Below are positions 15,704 through 22,432 of a stretch of DNA of 22,432 nt, in pieces. Below the pieces are notes generated by a model. It was not told the origin of the DNA and made no database searches. It saw nothing but the letters and a program-made list of their open reading frames with translations. The stretch is from Chloroflexota bacterium (GTDB lineage Bacteria > Chloroflexota > Ktedonobacteria > Ktedonobacterales > Ktedonobacteraceae): assembly GCA_005881495.1 (NCBI GenBank), contig VBHI01000302.1, positions 1 to 22,432 of the forward strand, read 5' to 3'. Numbering within the stretch: position 1 is the first letter of the stretch; every line of letters starts with the position of its first letter. The position numbers and the translations under genes were made by a program.

Positions 15704-15904
15704 TCAGGCTTCAGCAAAGTAGACCACAGCTGTAATAGTGGCCGTGATGATAACCCATAGGAGTTGGAACCAGTAGAAAAAGGGAATGCCTATGAACGTT
15801 GGCTGCAGGAAATTGTAAAAGGGAGGCCAGAGCATGGCAATGAAGGGGATGAGCAACAATACAAGCAGCCAGGAGCGCCTCTTTTTCCTCGTTTGGGTAA
15901 CCAC
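15704..15904 (-). CDS. DUF3311 small membrane protein
   Basis: The 66-residue product has a basic N-terminus (TQTRKKRRS), a helix SWLLVLLLIPFIAMLWPPFY, and a second helix around PFFYWFQLLWVIITATITAV. The PP-FYN and G-PFFYW-Q motifs identify DUF3311, which is regularly encoded just upstream of SSS symporters and is thought to be a small accessory subunit. GTG at 15904 is chosen because AAAGGAG lies 7 nt before it; the longer frame from 15937 has no such signal. It leads the symporter gene (94-bp gap). The function is inferred only from this conserved pairing. Confidence 0.82.
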   Translation of the reverse strand: MVTQTRKKRRSWLLVLLLIPFIAMLWPPFYNFLQPTFIGIPFFYWFQLLWVIITATITAVVYFAEA

Positions 15905-16121
15905 AGCTTTTCTCCTTTCGCACCAAATGTGTAACAACAGTTAGAAGAACCGGGAATGAGAACAACCAGTATATTACTATGCGCATTACATGAATATGCA
16001 CACAACGAGGTTTCGGCTCGACAAGAGTGGTGTAGGTATTTTGAATTGCAGTGCTAATAAAATAAGCACAGCATTTACAAATTAGCTCATCTATAAATAG
16101 TAGCCACTTATAAATATTAGT

Positions 16122-16133
16122 ACACTATAGTGT
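16122..16133. promoter_or_regulatory. 12-bp palindrome, possible operator
   Basis: ACACTATAGTGT is a perfect 12-bp palindrome. It lies between the divergent DUF3311 and HTH-Clp genes, next to two TATAAATA direct repeats (16092-16099, 16109-16116). A dimeric regulator could bind it. This is an inference from symmetry and position only. Confidence 0.35.
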
Positions 16134-16317
16134 GGGGAAAGTCAATACTATTGGGCACTTACGCCAATGTTCCGATAAGCTTTCCTTGTCTGACGCCGTG
16201 ACACTGTTAGCTCAACTGCACGCAGGCGTTGACACACACGGAATGTTCACCTTCCTTATCTGCTGCGGAAAAACACAACTGCAACACTGTCAAATTTCCT
16301 TTTGGTATCCCTCCCCC

Positions 16318-16346
16318 TTGAAATTTTATCAAAAGTAATACATAAT
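16318..16346 (+). promoter_or_regulatory. Sigma-A-like promoter of the HTH-Clp gene
   Basis: TTGAAA (16318-16323), a 17-bp AT-rich spacer and CATAAT (16341-16346) lie about 69 bp upstream of the ATG at 16415. Each hexamer has five of six consensus bases at optimal spacing. Confidence 0.65.
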
Positions 16347-16414
16347 ATCTAATAGTTACTTAAAGTTCTCATAGTTATGCATAGTCTTCTTAGCACGAAG
16401 GAGAAGAGGTTATC

Positions 16415-17326
16415 ATGGAACATTTCATGACTTCCGAGGAAATAGCGGAGTTGCTCCACGTGGATCCAGTCACGATCCGCCGCCTGGTCAACAAAGGCGA
16501 ACTTTCCGCCTATCGCATCGGTGCCGATTACCGCTTTGCACCATCCGATCTTCAGGTTTACCTCCAGCGGCAGCGCATTGCTGCCCATGCACCTAACGAA
16601 TCAGGTACCAGTTCAAGCAATCCATTTGATCAGCTCGCCCAGTTGCTCCGGAAAACCATCCAGGGGAAACACACGACTCCCTCGGATCTTGTTGGTAGCT
16701 TCGAGCTGTTCACCAAACGGGCACGTCACGTTATGACGTTAGCGCAGGAAGAAGCGCAGCACTTCCAGCACAACTACATCGGCACGGAGCATCTTCTTCT
16801 GGGACTGCTACGCGAAGGGGAGGGCGTTGCCTCACAGGTGCTCAGCAACCTGGGCATCGAAGTCGAGCAGGCCCGCCACGCCGTTGAAGCCATCATTGGA
16901 CGTGGCAAGCGTATCGTTCTCGGTGAGCTTGGACTTACCCCACGCGCCAAAAAGGTGATTGCGCTCGCTCTGGATGAAGCACGTCGCCTCAATCATCGCT
17001 TTATTGGGACAGAACACCTCCTCTTAGGCCTCATACGCGAAGGCGACGGAATCGCGGCCGGTGTCTTAGAGAACTTCGGCCTCCACCTGGAGCAGGTACG
17101 AACAGAGACGCTCCGGGTGCTTCGTCAGCATCAACAAGGACAAGAAGAGGCACCTGCACCGGTCATTCCACCAGTGCCGTCAGAAGCGACAGCGCTGCTT
17201 GCTGAAGAAGAGTCAGGGCTCCCCTGCACCTTTTGTGGGGCACGTTGCCCGAGCTACTTCCGCTACTGCTTCAACTGTGGTCAACCCTTGATCCATGAAG
17301 AGTCAAGCCACAGTGAGAAAGAATAA
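16415..17326 (+). CDS. HTH (excisionase-like) - double Clp N-repeat - zinc ribbon protein
   Basis: The 303-residue product fuses three modules. Residues 4-52 are an excisionase/MerR-type winged HTH (TSEEIAELLHVDPVTIRRLV, then AYRIGADYRFAPSDL). Residues 98-162 and 174-237 are two Clp N-terminal repeats, each with YIGTEHLLLGL or FIGTEHLLLGL and a following REG(E/D)G motif, as at the N-terminus of ClpC. Residues 271-288 are a CxxC...CxxC zinc ribbon with an extra Cys at 278. No AAA+ ATPase module is present. Known: Clp N-repeats bind adaptors and substrates, and excisionase-type HTHs bind DNA. Inferred: a DNA-binding regulator that recruits or mimics ClpC clients. The start has AAGGAG and AAGAGG just before it. 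It appears monocistronic. Confidence 0.85.
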   Translation: MEHFMTSEEIAELLHVDPVTIRRLVNKGELSAYRIGADYRFAPSDLQVYLQRQRIAAHAPNESGTSSSNPFDQLAQLLRKTIQGKHTTPSDLVGSFELFTKRARHVMTLAQEEAQHFQHNYIGTEHLLLGLLREGEGVASQVLSNLGIEVEQARHAVEAIIGRGKRIVLGELGLTPRAKKVIALALDEARRLNHRFIGTEHLLLGLIREGDGIAAGVLENFGLHLEQVRTETLRVLRQHQQGQEEAPAPVIPPVPSEATALLAEEESGLPCTFCGARCPSYFRYCFNCGQPLIHEESSHSEKE

Positions 17327-17560
17327 AAATGAAGCTTTTTCAAACATAGGCTGAGCGAAGCAAGCACACTTGGACTGCCGACCTTGGTGCATACGCACAT
17401 CTTGTGCTACCCACAACAGAGGACAGTGTTCTCAAGGGACATGAAAGGGGCAAACTCTTCCATGAGATATTAGTACTGTTTTCTTTAGCATGCCTCAAGA
17501 ACAGCGTACAATGCATGAGAAGAAACTGATCTGTACAAAACTTCTGGATTGTAGGTATTC

Positions 17561-17899
17561 ATGTTAAGCCATGTAGCGCTACGTACTGGATTAGAAGCAG
17601 GATTTGGACAATCGCCCTCTCCTCATGCAGATCTCTGGCATGGAGCAGGAGAAGAAGTCTATCTCATCGATCAAATGACCGGCACAAAGGTTGGGGTGCT
17701 CGATGTCTATGAAGATGGAGATGTTGTGTATCAAACAGAGTGCATCGCTTTGGAAGTTCACGGCACACAAGCTATTTCCCCACTCCCAGAAGGAGGAGTC
17801 ATTTTTTCGCTTCCAGGCACACAACCACACCATGTAACCCTGTTTAAGGTGCCTCGTTCTGGATTTCCTACCCTCACGCAAGCCGAAGAAGAACTATAG
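17561..17899 (+). CDS. Hypothetical 112-residue protein
   Basis: No family was recognised. The product is soluble, rich in Glu, Gly and Val, and contains an EEVYLIDQMTGTKVGVLDVYEDGD segment, which suggests a small beta-sheet domain binding a ligand or partner. It has no membrane helix, signal peptide or Cys-rich motif. The ATG at 17561 is preceded only by a weak TAGGT. A TACAAT at about 17505-17510 could be its -10 box. The 17327-17560 spacer before it holds no other gene. It stands between the HTH-Clp gene and purB in the same direction, with spacers of over 200 bp on both sides, so it is probably its own unit. Confidence 0.5.
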   Translation: MLSHVALRTGLEAGFGQSPSPHADLWHGAGEEVYLIDQMTGTKVGVLDVYEDGDVVYQTECIALEVHGTQAISPLPEGGVIFSLPGTQPHHVTLFKVPRSGFPTLTQAEEEL

Positions 17900-17931
17900 C
17901 GTACACCCTAACATACAAATCCTCCAATTAC

Positions 17932-17961
17932 TTGACATGCAAAGATGATACAGTCTATATG
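17932..17961 (+). promoter_or_regulatory. Candidate purB promoter
   Basis: A perfect -35 TTGACA (17932-17937) is followed after 18 bp by TATATG (17956-17961). A better hexamer, TATGAT, sits two bases further on at 20 bp. It lies about 150 bp before the purB ATG. Confidence 0.45.
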
Positions 17962-18107
17962 ATTTGCTGTGCTTAAGTGGAGCTTGTGAGCCGCACGAGG
18001 CCATCCCCTAAACTCCTACTTATCTTGTACAGCAACCTTTGTGTGATACACTACAGCCAGAAAACATTCTTCACCAAACAGAGGAACACACCAGGGGACA
18101 GTACAAC

Positions 18108-19418
18108 ATGATCGAACGATATTCTTTACCGGAAATGGCGACCATCTGGTCAGACTCTCACAAGACGGACCTGTGGTTACAGGTGGAACTACTCGTCTGC
18201 GAAGGGTGGGCGCGCGAGGGCGCCATCCCCCAGGAAGCGCTCGCAAAGATACGCCAGGCCCACTATGACTCCGAACGCATGAGAGAGATTGAGCAGGAAA
18301 CTCACCACGATGTTATCTCTTTTCTGCGTTCAATCCAGGAGCAGTTGGGGCCAGAAGGACGCTTCATCCATCTCGGTCTGACTTCTTCAGATGTTCTCGA
18401 TACAGCGCTGGCAGCTCAACTGAAAGAGGCAGGCGTCCTGCTTAGCACCTCACTGACCGCACTGATCAAGGAAGTTGCGCAGGCAGCGGTACATTATAAA
18501 TACACGCTTATGGTTGGCCGAACGCATGGCATCCACGCGGAACCAATGACCTTTGGTTTGAAGCTGGCCCTCTGGGTGGATGAACTGCGCCGGGGGCAGC
18601 AGCGACTCGCGGCCGCCCTTGAGCAGGTCACCGTGGGTAAAATATCTGGCGCGGTTGGCACCCATGCCACGATTCCACCGCAGATCGAAGAGTTCGTTTG
18701 TGAAGAATTGGGCATTGGCGTTGCCCCCGTCTCCAGCCAGATCGTGCAGCGCGACCGTCATGCCCACTTTCTCACGACCCTGGCGCTGCTCGGCAGTTCG
18801 TTGGAGAAGATGGCACAGGAGATTCGTCACTTGCAACGGACCGAGCTAAGCGAAGCATTTGAGCCATTTGCCGCAGGCCAACAAGGCTCCTCTGCCATGC
18901 CACATAAACGCAACCCTGAACTCTGTGAGCGCATTTGTGGCCTTGCTCGCGTCCTGCGTGGTTACGCGGTGACGGCCATGGAGAATATTGCTCTCTGGCA
19001 TGAACGCGATATCAGTCACTCTTCCGCCGAACGCATCATTCTGCCCGACGCCTGTATGTTGATACACTATATGCTACATAACTTCACGACTGTCATAAGC
19101 GACCTGCAGGTTGATGAAGAGAGGATGAAATCCAACCTGAACATGACCGGTGGACTCATCTTTTCACAAAGGATTCTCCTGGCGCTCATCGACAAAGGTG
19201 TGGAACGCCAGGAAGCCTATAAGATGGTACAGCGTAACGCAAAAAAAGTGTGGGAGATGTCCAGCAGAGGTCCCGTTGCTGGGCCAGCTTTGCTGGAAGC
19301 GCTCAGCAGTGATATTGAAGTCACCGAATATCTTACGCGCAGTGAACTGGCACAACTTACCAATGCAGATTATTATGTCAAATATATCGATGTAGCATTC
19401 AAGAGATTGGGATTGTAG
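18108..19418 (+). CDS. purB: Adenylosuccinate lyase
   Basis: The 436-residue fumarase/aspartase-superfamily enzyme cleaves SAICAR and adenylosuccinate, two steps of purine synthesis. Visible are MIERYSLPEM at the start, THHDV (65-69), GLTSSD (90-95), GRTHGIHAEP (137-146, catalytic His) and the flexible signature loop SSAMPHKRNP (261-270). The length and the MIERYS start match the short bacterial (Bacillus-type) PurB. ATG at 18108 is chosen over the upstream in-frame ATG at 18039 because AGGGGA lies 9 nt before it. No purine riboswitch was seen in the leader. The membrane glycosyltransferase gene follows within about 20 bp, so they may share a transcript. Confidence 0.94.
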   Translation: MIERYSLPEMATIWSDSHKTDLWLQVELLVCEGWAREGAIPQEALAKIRQAHYDSERMREIEQETHHDVISFLRSIQEQLGPEGRFIHLGLTSSDVLDTALAAQLKEAGVLLSTSLTALIKEVAQAAVHYKYTLMVGRTHGIHAEPMTFGLKLALWVDELRRGQQRLAAALEQVTVGKISGAVGTHATIPPQIEEFVCEELGIGVAPVSSQIVQRDRHAHFLTTLALLGSSLEKMAQEIRHLQRTELSEAFEPFAAGQQGSSAMPHKRNPELCERICGLARVLRGYAVTAMENIALWHERDISHSSAERIILPDACMLIHYMLHNFTTVISDLQVDEERMKSNLNMTGGLIFSQRILLALIDKGVERQEAYKMVQRNAKKVWEMSSRGPVAGPALLEALSSDIEVTEYLTRSELAQLTNADYYVKYIDVAFKRLGL

Positions 19419-19436
19419 TGAATTGAGGAGCAGCAC

Positions 19437-21137
19437 CTGGACAAAACAACTATTCAACGAGCAGATACGAATACTAGAGATGAACCAACCAGACTTTCCT
19501 CACGTTGGAAAGAATTCCACGCCTGGTTGCCTGCTCTGGTTCCTTTGCTGCTCCTTGCCTGCCTCATGGAACTCCTGTACCTGGCGATAGTAGCTCTTGC
19601 TCCGCTGCCAGGGCTGCATTTAAGTAGTACGCCACTTGCCACAGCATGGCCCTGGACGCTGGCCCTTTCACAGGTTTTTTTCCGCGGCGCAACGGCCTCA
19701 AATAACGGCTTGATCACTTTGGCGTGGTTTCACCAGGCGCTTTTGACGCTCGTCTTGCTTGCTCTCCTTGCATCCTACGCCCTGGTTATCTGGAACACTT
19801 ATCGCCATCGCAATGCGTTGAACTTTGTGCCACGCCCCTGGCTGCTGCTGCTTTTCGCCTGTACTGCGCTTTTTTGTCTCACCCTGCTCTTTCAACCCGC
19901 CCTCTTCTCTGACGACGTTTTTACCTACATCTTTTCTGGCCGCCTGCTCGCTATCTACCATGCCGATCCATTGAACAATGCGCCGATACAATTTCCCTTC
20001 GATCCCTATCTGCAGTGGGTCGTCTCCGGCAAGTTCACGTTCAATTTTTATGGCCCTCTCTGGCTCTACATCTCCTCCGGGTTGGTGAGTATCGGTGCCG
20101 GGCCTGTCGCAACACTGTTTCTCTTCAAAGGATTGGCCATATTCGCCCACCTCATCAATTGCGTACTTGTATGGGCTATCCTGACAAAGCTAGCGCCTGC
20201 GCGCCGCCTGATTGGCACACTGATCTACGCCTGGAATCCCCTTATCATCATTGAATTGGCAGGCAGCGGTCATAGTGAGGGCCTTTTGCTCTGCATCCTC
20301 TTCCTGGCGATCCTGCTGTATGTGTATCGAAAAGGTCTCTGGCAAGAAATTGCTGTACTGATCCTGCTCGGCATTGCCGTCAGCATAAACCTGGTCGTAC
20401 TACTCATCGCCCCGCTGTTCACCTGGTTTCTCGTGCGTACCGAGAAAAATACATCCCATGCTTTTTGGGGGTTCTGCTGGCGCACTTTGATAGGGCAGGG
20501 ACCGGTCATACCGCTCTTTCTGCCCTTATGGCGGGGTCCTTGGAGCTTCTTTGCTATTACCTCAGCCATTGATTTAGCACACTTTTCCCATTCGCTCGTC
20601 GGATTGTTAGGGGAGCCATTGGAGTGGTTTTTTGGGCTTGTCGCACAATGGTCACAATTTCCGCCTTTCATGCAACCAATAACTGCTGCTGATGGAGCTT
20701 TACGCGCCTCTACTATCTTCATCTTTGCTCTGATCTATTTCCGCCTCTTTGGCAAAGTACGTCACGCCCTCACTTCAGATACCGCTATGCGCAATAGTCC
20801 CTTTGCCGACCACGAGATGCTTCTTCCTGGCTTTGATGTGCTGCTCGACTGCTGGGCTACCGCTGTTTTCTGGTACCTGGTGCTTGTTTTAGGATGGTTC
20901 TGGCCATGGTATGCATTGTGGGTAATATGGATTGCGGCCCTCAGGCGCGTGGATACGCACACAATTGCCCTCTTGCTCTTCTCCGCAACAGCCCTTCTGC
21001 TTTACCCATTACAGATTATTACTGGCCCAGAAAACGTCATCTATCAGCCAGTACTCGTTTTCGGCATTCCTCTCGTCTATATGTTTTTGCGTTGGATAGG
21101 AAGTAGTAGAAAGGCATCCCTGAAACATGTCGGATGA
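19437..21137 (+). CDS. GT-C fold polyprenol-phosphate-dependent (mannosyl)transferase-like membrane protein
   Basis: The product (566 residues from CTG, 536 from the TTG at 19527) has about 12 membrane segments. The first outer loop carries FSDDVFTY (about residues 157-164) followed by SGRLLAIYHADPLNNAP, and later YGPLWLY and WNPLIIIELAGSGHSEG. This is the pattern of GT-C enzymes such as the MptA/B-type alpha-1,6-mannosyltransferases and the GT87 group, which use polyprenol-phosphate sugars at the outer membrane face. There is no ATG start. CTG at 19437 has GAGGAG 6 nt upstream; TTG at 19527 has no good signal. The 3' end overlaps fni by 11 nt, linking it with polyprenol supply. The acceptor is unknown. 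Confidence 0.75.
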   Translation: MDKTTIQRADTNTRDEPTRLSSRWKEFHAWLPALVPLLLLACLMELLYLAIVALAPLPGLHLSSTPLATAWPWTLALSQVFFRGATASNNGLITLAWFHQALLTLVLLALLASYALVIWNTYRHRNALNFVPRPWLLLLFACTALFCLTLLFQPALFSDDVFTYIFSGRLLAIYHADPLNNAPIQFPFDPYLQWVVSGKFTFNFYGPLWLYISSGLVSIGAGPVATLFLFKGLAIFAHLINCVLVWAILTKLAPARRLIGTLIYAWNPLIIIELAGSGHSEGLLLCILFLAILLYVYRKGLWQEIAVLILLGIAVSINLVVLLIAPLFTWFLVRTEKNTSHAFWGFCWRTLIGQGPVIPLFLPLWRGPWSFFAITSAIDLAHFSHSLVGLLGEPLEWFFGLVAQWSQFPPFMQPITAADGALRASTIFIFALIYFRLFGKVRHALTSDTAMRNSPFADHEMLLPGFDVLLDCWATAVFWYLVLVLGWFWPWYALWVIWIAALRRVDTHTIALLLFSATALLLYPLQIITGPENVIYQPVLVFGIPLVYMFLRWIGSSRKASLKHVG

Positions 21138-22266
21138 AGTGAAAAAGCGCAAGATTGAGCACGTGAGCATTGCGCTAGGGCAGGATATTACCGCCCCCCA
21201 ACGTGCCAACTGGAATGATATACAGTTCGTACATCAAGCACTACCGGAAGTAGACCTGGACGAGATCGATACCTCGGTCACCTTTCTGGGACACAGGCTG
21301 CGCTTCCCAATCTTCATGTCTTCGCTTACCGGAGGACATCCAGAGGTTACGTCGATCAATCGCAACCTCGCGCGGGCAGCGGAAGAGTATGGCCTGGCCC
21401 TCGGCGTCGGCAGCCAGCGGGCCGCGATCGTCAATCCCGACGTGACCCCAAGCTACGCGGTGACCCGCCAATATGCCCCCAATGCATTTCTCATCGCCAA
21501 CATTGGTGCGCCACAACTCATTGCCCAGTCGCGCCATCCTGCTTTTCGCGTTGAACAAGTGCAGCAGGCCATTGACATGATTGGAGCTAACGCCCTGGCG
21601 GTGCATATGAATAGCTTGCAAGAAGCCGCCCAGCCCGAAGGTGATCGCCGCTCAGTTGGCGAGGCCGCGGCGCTCAAAGCTCTTACCGGTGTTCTTCCCA
21701 TTCCGGTGATCGCGAAAGAGACGGGCGCAGGCGTCTGCCGTGAGCAGGCTCTCCTCCTGCGTGACTGTGGTGTTGGCGCCATCGATGTCGGCGGCGCGGG
21801 CGGCAGCAGCATGTCGGCGATGGAGGCAGCTCGACCAGGGTCACGAGCAGATGGAGGCACCGCGAATATCGGTGTCCTCTACCGCGATTGGGGCATCGCC
21901 ACGCCTATCTGCGTTGTCGAGGCCGGTGTTGCGCGCCTCCCCCTCATCTCTACCGGGGGTGTGCGCAGTGGTCTCGACATTGCCCGCGCACTCTCCCTGG
22001 GCGCTACGCTAGTAGGGATGGGCTTTCCCTTCCTCAAGGCCGCCAGCGAGAGCTACGAGCAGGTTTGCGCACTGCTCGAAACGGTGGTGGCGGAAATGAA
22101 AGTGGCAATGCAGTTGAGTGGGGCTAGCAGTATCGCGGAACTACAGCAAACCGATATCGTTGTGACCGGCGAAACGCGCGCCTGGCTGACCATGCGCGGT
22201 TTCGAGGAACAGTTGAGGGACATGGCACAACGACGCTGGCACAAATATATGGCTACTGAAATGTAG
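21127..22266 (+). CDS. fni: Type 2 isopentenyl-diphosphate delta-isomerase (FMN-dependent)
   Basis: The 379-residue TIM-barrel flavoprotein interconverts IPP and DMAPP using FMN, NADPH and Mg. Visible are RKIEHVSIAL (8-17), FMSSLTGG (63-70), GVGSQRAA (93-100), the HMNSLQEAAQPEGDR substrate/Mg loop (about 159-173), VIAKETGAG, GGAGGSSMSAME (where GGTSW is common) and the phosphate-binding ISTGGVRSGLD with GATLVGMGFPFLKAA. The length is somewhat above the usual 340-370. The ATG lies inside the end of the glycosyltransferase gene (11-nt overlap) with only a distant AAAGG, so translation is probably coupled. Its 3' end overlaps the convergent mobA stop by 14 nt. Confidence 0.93.
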   Translation: MSDEVKKRKIEHVSIALGQDITAPQRANWNDIQFVHQALPEVDLDEIDTSVTFLGHRLRFPIFMSSLTGGHPEVTSINRNLARAAEEYGLALGVGSQRAAIVNPDVTPSYAVTRQYAPNAFLIANIGAPQLIAQSRHPAFRVEQVQQAIDMIGANALAVHMNSLQEAAQPEGDRRSVGEAAALKALTGVLPIPVIAKETGAGVCREQALLLRDCGVGAIDVGGAGGSSMSAMEAARPGSRADGGTANIGVLYRDWGIATPICVVEAGVARLPLISTGGVRSGLDIARALSLGATLVGMGFPFLKAASESYEQVCALLETVVAEMKVAMQLSGASSIAELQQTDIVVTGETRAWLTMRGFEEQLRDMAQRRWHKYMATEM

Positions 22267-22432
22267 AGCTGCGTTGAAATTCTTCCGGCGTATTCACATT
22301 CACAAACGAGCGCAGTTGTGGGTCCACCGCCCGCAGTTGCGCCTCCTCAAGATAGTGAACAGTGCAAACTGCCAACAAACTACGCAGGTCGCGCCGTCCC
22401 TCTTGAAGACATGCTTCCACACTTGGTAGCGC
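22253..22432 (-). CDS. mobA: Molybdenum cofactor guanylyltransferase MobA, C-terminal fragment
   Basis: The minus-strand frame is open from the window edge to TAG at 22253-22255 (59 residues). It ends with VHYLEEAQLRAVDPQLRSFV followed by NVNTPEEFQR. The RSFVNVNTPEE segment is the conserved C-terminal signature of MobA, which attaches GMP to molybdopterin to make the MGD cofactor of many molybdoenzymes. The catalytic N-terminal LAGG..RMG part lies outside the window. It converges on fni and overlaps it by 14 nt, leaving no room for a terminator between the two. Confidence 0.8.
   Translation of the reverse strand, partial: ALPSVEACLQEGRRDLRSLLAVCTVHYLEEAQLRAVDPQLRSFVNVNTPEEFQRSSTFQ

Larger units (their letters stand above)
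15905..16414. other. 510-bp gene-free spacer between divergent units
   Basis: This AT-rich spacer separates the DUF3311 operon (-) from the HTH-Clp gene (+). It holds a 12-bp palindrome, two direct TATAAATA copies (16092-16099 and 16109-16116) and the promoter of the HTH-Clp gene. A 68-codon frame starting at GTG 16132 has no ribosome binding site and no gene-like composition. No RNA gene or riboswitch was recognised. Confidence 0.5.

Noticed and set aside
16132..16338. 68-codon plus-strand frame in the 510-bp spacer
   Set aside because: It starts at GTG without Shine-Dalgarno signal, overlaps the promoter of the HTH-Clp gene and has no gene-like composition.

Overview
The window looks like chromosomal DNA of a Chloroflexota bacterium, probably of the Ktedonobacteria. 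This rests on gene content, not on a marker gene. The pointers are a membrane-anchored Ser/Thr kinase with a Thr/Ala-rich outer linker and a carbohydrate-binding-like sensor, a type 2 IPP isomerase, a DUF3311 + sodium:solute symporter pair, short GTAGGGGC/CCGATTYATCGG dispersed hairpin repeats, and an IS605-type tnpB preceded by a small ribbon-helix-helix gene. No rRNA, tRNA or CRISPR array was seen.

Layout. 1-249 is the C-terminal end of a DpnII/MboI-type restriction-endonuclease-like protein. 371-2050 (-) is a full-length acyl-CoA synthetase. 2322-3248 (+) is a 5'-truncated, inverted second copy, about 87% identical in protein. 3268-3330 is a large bidirectional terminator shared with a 48-residue lmo0937-type membrane peptide (3357-3503, -). 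3802-4581 (+) is a ComB-family phosphatase. It converges on a short SnoaL/NTF2-like reading frame (4681-4926, -) and a PIG3-type quinone oxidoreductase (4940-5917, -). About 5945-7410 is an IS605-family element with an RHH gene, an apparently intact tnpB and a folded omega-RNA-like 3' region, but no tnpA.

The centre (7885-13903, +) is largely a cell-wall block: murF, ddl, a transmembrane Ser/Thr kinase and an L-Ala-D/L-Glu epimerase homologue. These make the D-Ala-D-Ala end of the peptidoglycan precursor, recycle muropeptides and could sense the wall. Repeat-rich spacers lie on both sides of murF, and one of them is a MITE-like foldback. The block ends at a perfect 13-bp terminator-like hairpin that also serves the convergent DUF3311/SSS symporter pair (14026-15904, -).

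The right part holds an unusual HTH-ClpN-ClpN-zinc-ribbon protein (16415-17326, +) behind a good sigma-A-like promoter and a 12-bp palindrome, a 112-residue orphan, purB, a GT-C type polyprenol-dependent glycosyltransferase that seems to start at CTG, and type 2 isopentenyl-diphosphate isomerase (fni). The last two overlap and link isoprenoid supply to lipid-linked sugar use. The window ends in the C-terminus of mobA (-), whose stop lies inside fni.

The most unusual items are the HTH-Clp-repeat fusion, the RHH/tnpB/omega-RNA unit sitting right against the start of the quinone oxidoreductase, and the inverted, decapitated acyl-CoA synthetase copy.
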